Part shown: one piece after another, positions 48,435 through 59,413 of the stretch
Layout of the letters: each line of letters starts with the position of its first letter
How positions within the stretch are numbered: position 1 is the stretch's first letter
NCBI RefSeq assembly: GCF_900005765.1
Contig: NC_041690.1
Location: 1,116,001-1,180,000 of the forward strand
Direction of reading: 5' to 3'
DNA: 64,000 nt
Source: Plasmodium relictum
Lineage: Eukaryota; Apicomplexa; Aconoidasida; Haemosporida; Plasmodiidae
Notes under the pieces: generated by a model
What the model was told of the DNA's origin: nothing
Database searches by the model: none
The model's input: the letters and a program-made list of their open reading frames with translations, nothing else
Made by a program: the position numbers and the translations under genes

Positions 48435-49819
48435 TATTATTAACTAAAAAAACTAGAAAAATAATATAAAGATAATAACTTTGATATTGTTTGTAATTTT
48501 CAAACTGAAATATTTTAAAATTTGAATAATGATATTGTTGAATAACTTAAAAATAAATACTACAAAGCAATCTATAATTTCTATATGCAAGCTTAATAAA
48601 TATATGGTAAAAGGTATATATTCTCTTTTTTTTTTAATAATTAAAAAAATCTAAATTTGTATTTATTAATATTTGTTTATATGAATATACATAAACAAGT
48701 ATTAATTCTATATATATAAAGATATTATTTTTTAGATTTAAAAAAAAAAAAAAAAGAATATTAAATTATTATAATTATGAAATACATTAAAAATAAAAAT
48801 TTCAGTATAAATAGTATGTTGTAAAACATTTTTATTTTTTCTTTCCCTGAAAAAAAATTAAGTTACATTGCATGTAGTAAGTCAAAATATTTTTGCTTAT
48901 ATATATATATATATATATTTTTATCTTTTTTAAATATATTTTTTTTTTTTATGCAAAATATTATAAAAATTTATTAATGCCTATAAAATATAATTTTAAA
49001 CATGATATATAATAAATTACTACTATAAAAAAATTATATTTATGTAAATAAATGTATATTTTAATTAGAAAAAACATCAATTAATACATTTTTATCGGAA
49101 AGCATATACGATAAAAAAAGTTTTATATAATTTTCTCCAACTTACAATTTTTTTTTTTTTTTATTAAAATGTAATATTTATAATATGATTAAGAACTTTG
49201 TATAAATATATTAAATTTAATTATATTTTACAAAAAAAAAAAAGAGAAAAAAAAAATTTAAAATGATTCTAAATTATAAAGATATGTTTTTAAAAAGTGT
49301 AAAAATGGGCATGAAGAACAAACTGATCAATTTTTTTTACAAAAAAAATTAAATTTTCTTTTTTCTTTTTTTTTTTTTTTTAAAGAATTGATTATTAATT
49401 TCTATGATTTTATAAAATTTTGTAATTTTCCTTTTTATATAATTATATAATTATGTATATATATATGTTTTATGGAATGCCAAAATAAGAGTTATTTTAT
49501 CAACGTAAATTTATTTATTGTTCATAAAAAAGCAACAAAGCAATAGTAGCTTTTAAAATTAAATTTTTTTTTTTTTTGAGTATTATTATTACTTATATTA
49601 ATCATTAAAAAATATATTGTAAAACAAAAATTTGATACAAAAAATAAAAAGCTGCTTTATTTTTTACATTTGAAAATAATTTATAGTTACGTTAAAAAAA
49701 AAAAAAAGACACACACATTAACTTATAATTAAATGAACAAATAAAAAAAAAAGTAAAATTTAAAAATAATTACAATACTCTTTAAAAATAAGTATAGTTA
49801 GAGAATATAAAAAAAAAAA
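48435..49819. other. Divergent intergenic region upstream of SRP54
   Basis: About 1.4 kb between outward-facing starts, with a short TA run near 48900. No gene or motif supported. Confidence 0.5.
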
Positions 49820-51322
49820 ATGGTTCTTACAGAATTAGGAACACAAATAACTAGTGCATTTCGAAAGCTTCAATCAGCAACAGTAGTAGATGACAATGTA
49901 ATTGAAGAATGTTTAAAAGAAGTAATAAGAGCCTTGATTTTGGCTGATATAAATATAAGTTATTTAAAAGATATAAAAAGTAACATAAAAAATAATATTG
50001 AAAAAAACATTGATATGTATGGAAACAACAAAAAAAAGTTAGTACAAAAATATGTTATTGAAGAATTAATAAATTTATTAGAAGGGAAAAAAGAATGTTA
50101 TGTTCCAAAAAAAGGAAAAAGAAATGTTATTTTATTTGTTGGGTTACAAGGTAGTGGGAAAACAACAACTTGTACAAAGTATGCTCATTTTTATCAAAAA
50201 AAGGGATTTAAAACAGCTTTAGTTTGTGCAGATACATTTAGGGCAGGTGCCTTTGATCAATTAAAACAAAATGCAGCAAAAGTAAAAATACCTTTCTATG
50301 GAAGTTATACCGAAGTAGATCCTGTTAAAATTGCAAAAGATGGTGTAAATGCCTTTTTAAAAGATAAATATGATTTGATTATTGTTGATAGTTCAGGTAG
50401 GCATAAGCAAGAAAATGAATTATTTGAAGAAATGAAACAAGTAGAAAAATCTATACAACCTGAAGAAATTATATTTGTAATCGATAGTCATATCGGTCAA
50501 AGCTGTCATGAACAAGCAATGGCTTTTAAAAATTCAGTTAGTCTAGGTAGTATAATTATAACCAAAATAGATGGACATGCAAAAGGAGGAGGAGCATTGT
50601 CGGCAGTAGCAGCAACAGGTTGTCCTATAACATATATAGGAACAGGGGAACATGTAAACGATTTTGAAAAATTTGAAGCAAAATCCTTTGTGTCAAGATT
50701 ATTGGGTTTGGGAGATATAAGTGGGTTAGTTTCAACAATAAAAGAAGTTATAGATATAGATAAGCAACCTCAGTTAATGAATAGATTATCTAAAGGGAAA
50801 TTTGTTTTAAGAGATATGTATGACCAATTTCAAAATGTATTTAAAATGGGTAGTCTAAGTAAAGTAATGTCTATGATACCAGGTTTTGGTAATAATTTAA
50901 TTAGTAAAGGAACAGAAAAAGAAGGAATTGATAAAATTAAAAAATTCATGGTTATAATGGACTCTATGACTAACGAAGAATTAGATTGTGTTAAACCGCT
51001 TAATGAAAGTCGTTGTTTAAGAATTGTTAAAGGTTCAGGTACTAAGATGCAAGATATAAAAGAATTATTAGAACAATTCAAATTTTTGCAAAAAATGGTT
51101 TCAAAAATGGGTAAATTAGGATTAAGAGAAAATAACATAAATAATTTAATGAGAAATCAAAAGCAGTTATTAAGTAAAATGAATAATATGATGGACACTA
51201 ACATGCTTAAGCAAATGGGAGGAGCTAGTAATATGGTTAATCTTTTAAAAGAATTTAGCAAAATGGATGATTTAGGAGGTACTATGTCTAATATGATGAA
51301 ACAAATGGGATTTAAAAAATAA
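49820..51322 (+). CDS. SRP54: Signal recognition particle 54 kDa subunit
   Basis: Single exon, 500 residues, the normal length of eukaryotic SRP54 (human 504). N domain at 1-100 starting MVLTELGTQITSAFRKL; the G domain has GLQGSGKTTT (108-117), the insertion-box region DTFRAGAFDQLKQNA, DSSGRH, TKIDGHAKGGGALSAVA and the closing GTGEHVNDFE. The Met-rich M domain (about 325-500) contains MGSLSKVMSMIPGFG and RCLRIVKGSGTKMQDI, the SRP RNA-binding helix-turn-helix, and ends in Met-rich stretches (KQMGGASNMVNLLKEF). It binds signal peptides emerging from ribosomes and, with the SRP receptor, delivers them to the ER. It has no Asn-rich insertions, unlike most genes here. The start has the A-rich context common in Plasmodium. 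Confidence 0.99.
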   Translation: MVLTELGTQITSAFRKLQSATVVDDNVIEECLKEVIRALILADINISYLKDIKSNIKNNIEKNIDMYGNNKKKLVQKYVIEELINLLEGKKECYVPKKGKRNVILFVGLQGSGKTTTCTKYAHFYQKKGFKTALVCADTFRAGAFDQLKQNAAKVKIPFYGSYTEVDPVKIAKDGVNAFLKDKYDLIIVDSSGRHKQENELFEEMKQVEKSIQPEEIIFVIDSHIGQSCHEQAMAFKNSVSLGSIIITKIDGHAKGGGALSAVAATGCPITYIGTGEHVNDFEKFEAKSFVSRLLGLGDISGLVSTIKEVIDIDKQPQLMNRLSKGKFVLRDMYDQFQNVFKMGSLSKVMSMIPGFGNNLISKGTEKEGIDKIKKFMVIMDSMTNEELDCVKPLNESRCLRIVKGSGTKMQDIKELLEQFKFLQKMVSKMGKLGLRENNINNLMRNQKQLLSKMNNMMDTNMLKQMGGASNMVNLLKEFSKMDDLGGTMSNMMKQMGFKK

Positions 51323-51988
51323 TAAATTTTAAAAATATATAAAACTAAATAAATTAAAATAATCAAAAGTATTAATATTATTGATAATCTAAACAATTTA
51401 ATTAATGGATGTAGTATTTAATATAATTAAAAATAATTTAAATATTAAGGAAAATTTGTTAAAAATTACTAATATTGGACACATGTAAAATTATAAGTTA
51501 TATGTATATGTCTAAATATTAAATATATTTGTAGTATAATATGGTTTTTAATATAATTCTACAATGAATTTAAACTAAAAAAGAAAATAAGATTCATAGT
51601 TTTTTTTCTTTAAAATTGTATATGCTATATATATTTAAAAAAATGTAGGAATAATAATTGGCAACTTAGGAAAGAAAGTATGAAAAAATAGTATATGAAG
51701 TTCTCTAAATATTTAATTAAAAAAATAATTTATATTTTTTTTTTTTTATGTTAAAATTTTTATAAATAAAAAAAAAAATTTTTTGTTACTTTTTTTTTTT
51801 TTTTTATCCCCAATAAAATAATAAGGATATTCATTCTTTTTGAAATATTCTTTGTCATTATTTTATAAAACTTTTAAATATTATTTAAATTAATTTAATG
51901 AAAAATATATTTTTTTTTCTCATCAAATTTAATTTGTATTATGTATATATATAGTTTTTTTATATGTATTGTTTTATTTTATATAAAC

Positions 51989-51992
<4 letters not shown>

Positions 51993-52029
<37 letters not shown>
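51993..52029. repeat. (TA)n tract
   Basis: About 18 TA units. Confidence 0.9.
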
Positions 52030-52032
<3 letters not shown>

Positions 52033-52564
52033 ATTTAATGTATAATAACATTTTTTTCGTCTACTATAATTTGTAATAATATATTAATATAAAAATGCTT
52101 TAAATTATATATACATATATTTATATATACTTTTTGAGAAGTTTTGAATATTTTCACTAAAAATATTTCCAAAAATGAATATATTATGTAATTTTTTTTC
52201 AAATCATTTATTAGAAACTTATAAAAGTTGTGATTAAAAAAAATACAAATTATTCATTCCTACGAGTTCATAATATCTTATTAAAATGTTGTAATTCAAA
52301 ACTTAATTCAAAAAAGAAAAGTGCAATTATATAAAATCTGGTAATTTTCATAATATTCTATTTTATTAAAAAAAATAAAATAAAAATAAGAGCATTAATC
52401 AAGCAAATAGAATTTTTCTATTATGATATTTAAAATAATTAGGCATGTAAAAAAAAAAAAAATAAAAATTGGAAAATAATATCATAAAAAAATTACAAAT
52501 AAAATAACTATTAAAATCATAAAAAGAAATACTTTAAAAATAAAAATTATGAGCATCCTTAAAA

Positions 52565-52565
<1 letters not shown>

Positions 52566-52614
<49 letters not shown>
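52566..52614. repeat. (TA)n tract
   Basis: About 24 TA units, followed by a short CACAC. Confidence 0.9.
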
Positions 52615-52620
<6 letters not shown>

Positions 52621-52675
52621 GGTAAATCACAAAAATATGAGTATTATTAAAACAAAAAAATGAATGTAAATAGTA

Positions 52676-52762
52676 AAATAATAATAATATTAATAATAAT
52701 GGTAGTAATAATAATAGTAGTAATGATAATATAAATATTAATATAAATAATAATAATAATTT
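52676..52762 (+). repeat. AAT-rich trinucleotide stretch
   Basis: Imperfect AAT/AGT trinucleotides resembling an Asn-rich coding tract, but with no supporting ORF or splice sites, so noncoding is the simpler reading. Confidence 0.6.
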
Positions 52763-52930
52763 ATAATGGAATTAACAAAATTATAATGTAAAACAAAATT
52801 TGATATCAATGTTCACAAAATTAAAAAAAAAATGAAAATATAATAATATTATATAAATGTGCATATATACCTTTTTAAATACTTCAGATTTTATGATTAA
52901 TTAAATAAAAAATTTATCTGCTAATAAACT

Positions 52931-54273
52931 TTAATTTGTTATTTTTTTTAAAAAAAAAGCATATTTTTTTTTCATTAAGTTAAATGAATCTTTTTGTTTT
53001 TCAAATGATTTGTCTTTTATTTGGTTATTTTTGTTACATTCGTCGTAACTATTTTTTTTCTTTTCTAATTTTAGTTTCCTATGAAATAAAAAATTATATT
53101 ATATATATGTAAAAATATATATTTAAAATTATATATAAGAAAGACAAATAAGAAATATAAAAAGAAAAAAAATTAAAAAAACTAAAAATATATTTCTATA
53201 TGTTACTTAAATGAAGAGGAAGAATTAAAAATTTTGAATTCATAACTTGAAAGTGTGCCTCTTATCCAACGATGACTTAGAATATCTGAACACTAAAAAA
53301 AAAAAAATAATGGTAGTAATATAAGATTAAAATATGTTATTGATAAAAAATATACAAGATAAAAAAATTATTTTTGCTTATTCTTAATTATTCTAAATAT
53401 GTATTTAAATCAAATTCATATTTATTTTATATATATTTTTTTTTTCTATATATAATACACTAAATCTTTTGTCTGGATCATGGACTAGAATATTTTCTAA
53501 TAAATTTTTTAATCCTGGTTGCACATTCAGTGATTGTTCCTTAGATAATCTAAATGAGAAATGAAAAAATAGAATATAAAAAATATTTGTTTATAAAATA
53601 TTAAGAAAAAATATACAACTAAAAACATGTGAATTATATATAAAAAATATAATATGATTTTTATTAATACAGTTCAGGTATATTTGCTGTGAGAATGTTG
53701 TTATATAATTCATTTGCATTTCTTCCTGTGAATGGAACCTTTCCAGTTATTATAAAAAAAATTAAAACGCCTAAGCTCCAAATGTCAATCTGTGTGAAAA
53801 AAAAAAAAATAAAGGAAATAATATATATATATATGAAAGTTATTTAATTATAAAAAGTTTTATTCTTCTATTTATATATATATATATATCCTTTTTCTTA
53901 AAATTTTATTAATTGCATTTACTTTTACTCCATATTCTTTATTTTTTATTATTTCCGGGGCTAAATAAAAATCACTACCGCAAACAGATCTACTTTTTAC
54001 AACACTTTGATTTGATGGAGTTATTTTTGCTAATCCAAAATCTGATAATACTACACTTCTTACATTATCTTTAGTTCTAAGTAAAATATTTTCTGGTTTA
54101 ATATCTCTATGCATAATTTTTAATGAATTAATATATTGTATTGCTTTAGTTAATTTAATAATGATAATTCTTGCATCTGAATGTGTGCAGCTTCCATTGA
54201 TCTTTATATATTCAAATAAACTACCTCCTTCACAGTATTCTAATATTAATTTAACTATATAATATTCTATCAA

Positions 54274-54309
<36 letters not shown>

Positions 54310-55147
54310 TTTAAATATATATATCTTGGTTATTAAAATTGTTATTTCTAACTTTTCCATATTTTTTCATGGTAATCAAGAATTTTAACTATATAAGGAT
54401 ATTTATTATTTAATGTTTTCATTATAAATAATTCTCTTTTAAAACAATTATAGTGAGCTGTCTTCTTTAAAGGGCAACACATTAACTACAAGTAAAAAAA
54501 AAAAAAAAAGTGTTGAAAGATAGTAAAATTATATATTTTTAAAATATTATTACGCAAAAAGATATATACATATATAATAAATTATATAAATAAAAAAAAA
54601 AAGTTTTTCCTTATTCATTTTTTGCTTTTTTACTTTCATTGCGCATTTTTTTTTATTATCTCCTCTACAACAGAATACTTTTGAAAAATTGCCACTGTAT
54701 AAAAAGAACATATAAGAAAATTATAATATAAATTACTCTAATATTTAATAAATAAAAGTTTAAATAATAATATAAAAATATATATTACTCTCCTATTTTA
54801 TTAATGATTTTATATTTTTTTATAAATGCTAAGTTTGAATCATTTTCTTCTTTTTTTTTTTGTTTTTTCTTATCAGATGACTTATTTTTGACATTTTTAT
54901 CTAAAAAAAAAAAAAAAATAACAACGATTTTTAATTTAAAAATAACTAAAACATTGTACAAATGTAGATAATAAAAAGATAAATGAGTATAATTAAAGTA
55001 TATAAAAAAACACTATAATATACAAGCACAATTTTTATTTTTATATTATTTTTTTTTATTATTTTCATCTAATTAAATATATAAGAAATACATATATATC
55101 TTCTAATTACCAGAATTATTTTTTCTTTTACTCATAGTAGTCCCCAT
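52931..55147 (-). CDS. CAMK-like serine/threonine protein kinase, nine exons
   Basis: Nine exons joined by phase give 376 residues: 55111-55147, 54789-54900, 54634-54694, 54353-54485, 53923-54266, 53671-53789, 53459-53549, 53207-53292 and 52931-53078. The kinase domain spans about 39-330: gly-rich IGDGNFSKVFC, VAxK-equivalent CAMK with Lys70, C-helix FKRELFIMKTL, HRD in IMHRDIKPENILL (His167-Asp169), DFG in LSDFGLAK (190-192), CGSDFYLAPEI, IDIWSLGVLIFF, and DPDKRFSCSDILSHRWIRG. All catalytic residues are present. The domain type and APE-region sequence point to the CAMK group. The N-terminus MGTTMSKRKN has Gly2 followed by a Lys-rich stretch, which could be N-myristoylated; there are no EF-hands, so it is not a CDPK. 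An open frame at 53872-54360 covers only the central exon. Substrates are unknown. Confidence 0.9.
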
Positions 55148-56008
55148 TTTTTATATTTTTTTTTTCTTTTTTGGAATAAACAAAAATTTAAGCATAATAA
55201 ATTTAAAAAAAAAAATTAGACAATAAAAAAAAAAATAGATATTTTTTGAGCATTAATTTTCAATTATCTTAATAAATACAATTACAATATTAATTTTTAC
55301 TGTTACAATTACTTTTTTTTTTCTTGAGAAATTAAAAAAAATGAAGTAGTGGTAACGAAAATGAATTATTTTAATTAATATTACGTAACAGATTTTATCA
55401 TTTCAATGTTTACAACAATATTACAAAATAGAGAAATAAAAAATATTATCATATATATACATTTATTAAAATCAAAATCTAAATAATAAAAAGGAGATAA
55501 CATAAAGAATATACTATAATGATATAACAATGTTTAATAAAAATATATTAAAAAAGTTTTCAATGATTACAAAAGGGATTTAAACAATTATAATAACAAA
55601 ATTATGAAATTTAATTAATTTTGAACTATAATTATTAAAATAAAAAAATAAATAAATAAATACATGTTAATCTATATATTAAATTATAATTTCTATATAG
55701 CATCTTTTCTTTTTATTCAATAATATAATATTAGGAAATAGCACAATTAAATTTGTCTGGTTTGTACTAAAAAAAGAAAAAAACTTATAATAAAAATAAA
55801 CAAATATATATAAAAAGACAAAAATTTAAAAAAAAAATAATAAAATCCTATAAGAATTAATATATATGAATTTATTTATATGAAACTTATCTCACAAAAA
55901 TTTAATAAAGTGTGCAAAAATGTATATATAAATTTATAAATTTATATTAAAGAAATCCTAAATAAAGCGAATTCTAAAAAAATGATATATTTATATATTC
56001 ATTAATTT

Positions 56009-56039
<31 letters not shown>

Positions 56040-56572
56040 AGTTCTTTTAAAAAAATTTAAATTTATTTTACTAAATATTAAAATTATATCTGAAAAACTT
56101 CAAAAAAAATTTTAGAATTTCATAGATTATTAAAATTATAAAGAAGCATTATGTACTTCACATACTGAAAAATAAAAATTTCTCTAAATACTATTTAGAT
56201 AAATTTAAAATAAAATTCTTAAATATCATAAAAAAAAAAATAATGAATAGAACATTTTTTTTTTTTTATAAAATAATTTAGAAAATGATCTAATTAATCT
56301 TAGAAAAAAAAAAAAAAAAAAAAATTATATTTAGCAAAATTTTTTTTCATAAGATTTTTTTTTTTTTTAATTAGATATACAATTTTTTTTTAAAAAAATA
56401 GCATTTTTAAATCCGTTTTATCGGTAGAAATAATTTAAATCAATAGTTTAAAAAAAAAAAAATAAAAATAAATAAATAAATAAATATATATATATATAAG
56501 AAATAAAATAAAAATAAAAGTTAAAAAATGAATAAAGATATATAATTTAAAAAAAAAAAAAAAATAGAAAAA
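55148..56572. other. Divergent intergenic region between kinase and MAGE-like gene
   Basis: 1.4 kb with very long poly-T (near 56010-56040) and poly-A tracts. Probable promoters of both genes; no motif identified. Confidence 0.5.
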
Positions 56573-57487
56573 ATGGATGAAAACATATACGATAAATTTG
56601 ATGCAAACTTACATATAAATAAAAATAATGATAATGAAAAAAATATATCATTTGAGGATAGTAATAGTACAGATTACTCTAATCATTCTGAATTATTAAA
56701 TAATAGTAATAAAAAAAAAAAAAAAAAAGTTACTGTATATAAAAATTTTAAGAATGACAACGATATTAAAATTGGAATAAAAATAGCTCTTCAACTTTTA
56801 TTAAACAATCAGCCATTTCCTGTCAAAAGGGAAGATTTATTCTCAATTATTAATATTTACGTGCCTAACTGTAATACTAATTTAAAAAGAAAAATAATTT
56901 TAAAACTTTTAAAAAAACAAGTTAACGATATTTTAGCACTAAAGTTATTAACTTTAAGTAGTAAAACAAAAACAGAATATGTATTATCCCAAAATATTTT
57001 ATATAAACCGCATAATGATTTCTTATTATCTAATTTAGATCATAATATAAGGGGGTTTCTAATATTTCTTATTCCTTTTTTTAAAGTTTTTCATAATAAA
57101 ATACCTTTAAATTACTTATTATATGAGTTAGAAATTGTTGGCTATAAAACATTAAAAACAAAAGAAGAAATATTAAAAATTTTAACAACTCCAAGTCTTT
57201 TTACAAATATTAAAAATAACTTATCAACGAATGAAATGGTAGAACCATTAGATTATATAATTTACGTTAAAAAATTATCATATGTAGATTTTTACAATGA
57301 TCAATATGATGAAAATTCTCTTGATGGTTTTTACTGCACACCTACAATTAGATTTGAATATGAAATAAATATGAAAAATTATATAAAAGAACTTTTAAAA
57401 ATTCCAAATAAAAAATTTCACTTAAAGGATATGTATGTTTTATTTGAAGAAAAATATTTCTTAGATATAAATTGCGATAATTTATAA
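56573..57487 (+). CDS. NSE3: MAGE-domain protein, NSE3-like
   Basis: Single exon, 304 residues. After a disordered Asn/Lys N-terminus (1-62) there are two winged-helix-like parts in the MAGE order. The first (about 66-143) has NQPFPVKREDLFSIINIYV, matching the MAGE KxPIKRxDLLK block, and ends TEYVLSQNIL like the yyLvN of MAGE. The second (about 155-270) has IRGFLIFLIPFFKVFHNKIP, matching GLLMVILxxIFxxGNxxxE, then YLLYELEIVGY, NEMVEPLDYIIYVKKL (the FVKQxYLxYR block), and a closing segment with FEYEI. In most eukaryotes outside mammals the single MAGE protein is NSE3, which works with NSE1 and NSE4 in the SMC5/6 complex. The sequence ends LDINCDNL 30 residues after the domain. Other winged-helix proteins (for example TFIIE beta) were considered, but the two-part layout fits MAGE better. 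Confidence 0.7.
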   Translation: MDENIYDKFDANLHINKNNDNEKNISFEDSNSTDYSNHSELLNNSNKKKKKKVTVYKNFKNDNDIKIGIKIALQLLLNNQPFPVKREDLFSIINIYVPNCNTNLKRKIILKLLKKQVNDILALKLLTLSSKTKTEYVLSQNILYKPHNDFLLSNLDHNIRGFLIFLIPFFKVFHNKIPLNYLLYELEIVGYKTLKTKEEILKILTTPSLFTNIKNNLSTNEMVEPLDYIIYVKKLSYVDFYNDQYDENSLDGFYCTPTIRFEYEINMKNYIKELLKIPNKKFHLKDMYVLFEEKYFLDINCDNL

Positions 57488-58030
57488 AAAAAATCTTCGC
57501 TTATAATTTATAACTTTTAAAAATTATCTCTTCTTGAATATAAATAAAATTACAATAGTAAGATACATTTTTTTTTTTTTTTTTATAAAAAGAAAGTTAT
57601 AGATATTTTTACACAAAAAAAAAAAAAAAAAATTACAAAAAATTTTTCACAATTTTTAGTGAAATATAGAAAAAATTCTAGGAAATATAAAAAAAAAAAG
57701 AAAGATAAAAAGAAAAAGGAAATGAAATATTTAAAATAAAGTGGTACAGATAAAATCCAGCTCATATAACTTTTAATAAAATTAATTGAATTATAAATAT
57801 CTATAACTTAAAATTTATTTATATAATAATTATATTTCTTTTTATAATTATTCTACTTAATATTTTCATACCAATTTTAATATTTTTTTTTCTTTTTTTT
57901 TTTTTTTTTGTATTAGGAAATATCTGTTATATGATATATATATTTAACTTTTTAAAGTACTTTTTTTTTTTTAAACATTTTAAAAATAAATTTTTCCTAA
58001 AACTTCTTATTTTATTTTTTTTTTTTAAAA
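57488..58030. other. Convergent intergenic gap
   Basis: About 540 nt between stop codons. The minus-strand open frame at 57583-57765 is Phe-rich homopolymer translation and is not called. Confidence 0.5.
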
Positions 58031-58534
58031 CTAATTTGTTTCATCATTTATAAGAAATTTTTTTAATTCATTCCAAACTTTGATTCTTTCTTCACCAACT
58101 AAGCTTCCATCTAATTTTGCTGAATGTATTTTTTTGTCAGAAAAAAACCAAAGGCTATAAATTTCTTTACCATCTGAAAAAGGAAATCCATTTTTATCTT
58201 TTATATTTATGGGTGGTCCCATTTGTAATAAATTGGTTTGTTCTCTTAAGCATTCCGATTTTTGAACATTATTAATATATTGATGATATTGTGTCTTTAA
58301 TAAAATATTTGTGCAATTTAAACAAAACGAACTAGGATACCATTTGCTAAATTCATCTGTTTTATATTCAATATAATTGTTTTCGTCTATATCATCGTAA
58401 CAAATTAAACAAACTAAATTTTCAGGTACATTTGTCGCATGAATTTCATTAACTACGTTTTTGTTTTCTGATTTATCACTTTCTAGCTGGTCTTGCTTCA
58501 TATTATTTTTTTTTTCTTCATTAATATTATACAT
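58031..58534 (-). CDS. Small conserved Cys-rich protein, unknown function
   Basis: Single exon, 167 residues; starts MYNINEEKKNN. I do not recognise a named family. From about residue 38 the sequence is non-repetitive and looks conserved: LVCLICYDDIDENNYIEY, WYPSSFCLNCTNILL, QMGPPINIKDKNGFPF, IYSLWFFSDKKIHSAKLDGS and LVGEERIKVWNELKKFL. Two CxxC pairs (CLIC and CLNC) about 27 residues apart would suit a zinc site. No signal or membrane segment. The start 880 bp from the divergent RRP6-like gene allows a shared promoter. A RING-like finger is possible, but the remaining ligands are not evident. Confidence 0.8.
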   Translation of the reverse strand: MYNINEEKKNNMKQDQLESDKSENKNVVNEIHATNVPENLVCLICYDDIDENNYIEYKTDEFSKWYPSSFCLNCTNILLKTQYHQYINNVQKSECLREQTNLLQMGPPINIKDKNGFPFSDGKEIYSLWFFSDKKIHSAKLDGSLVGEERIKVWNELKKFLINDETN

Positions 58535-59413
58535 ATTTTTTAAATTGTCATCTAAAGCTTAAAAATAATTATGAATAAATAATTTGCTTCATATATATAT
58601 TTACAATAATTATTATTTAATGATATGAAATTTCATAGAGGAATATATTAAAAGAAGAGAAAAAAGGAATTATACACTAAATATGCTAAATATAGATATG
58701 AAAAATACAAAAAAAAAAAAAAAAAATGTGATAAAAAAACAATTTAATCGTAAAATTAAATATATAACAATAAATACAATTAAATTTTATATACTACACA
58801 ACAGAAGCACTAATTATATACTAATGCTTAATAGGAATCAAATATACTAAAAATATTTATAATTTTAAAAAAAAAAACTTTTAAATAAATTTTATCAAAT
58901 ATATAAGCAATTATACAAAATATTGCTAATTTTTTTATAAAATTTTTTTTTTTTTTTAAATTTTCAAATAATTTGATAATATAATATTTAAATATATTTG
59001 TAAAAAGTAAAAAAAATTCAAAATTTTTTCTTGGGAAAAATTTAATTACATAGTATATTTGTTTTTTATTATTTATAGTATTTAGCTCTATATTTTCATT
59101 CCATTAAAAAAAAGTTTTATTTTTAGTATATATTCTATTTATAATTAACATATAAAAATTGTGTTCTGCTATTTTTTAATGTTTCAAAATTATATCAGTG
59201 TTTCATAGTTATTTAAAGATGTTCATACTAAAATAATCTTATTAATTTTTTTTTTTTTTTTGCTAATTTATGTTACATTTATTCTCTTTTATTTTATTAG
59301 TAATCACTTAAAAAAGGTAATAAAATAGTTAATTTTCATCTTTATTAAATAAAATATACATCCTAAATATATATATATATATATATTATATGCTTATAAG
59401 TATGAATTAAAAA
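58535..59413. other. Divergent intergenic region
   Basis: About 880 nt, with a TA run just upstream of the RRP6-like start (about 59370-59390). No gene seen. Confidence 0.5.

Larger units (their letters stand above)
51323..52930. other. Convergent intergenic region with microsatellites
   Basis: 1.6 kb between the stops of SRP54 and the kinase. It contains two TA tracts and an AAT-rich tract (listed separately) but no supported gene. Confidence 0.55.

Noticed and set aside
52676-52762. AAT-rich tract as an Asn-rich exon
   Set aside because: No continuing frame and no matching splice sites in either direction.
53872-54360. Treating the 162-codon kinase frame as a stand-alone truncated kinase
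   Set aside because: Flanking exons in phase supply the gly-rich loop, Lys70, the C-helix, and subdomains IX-XI, so the kinase is complete.
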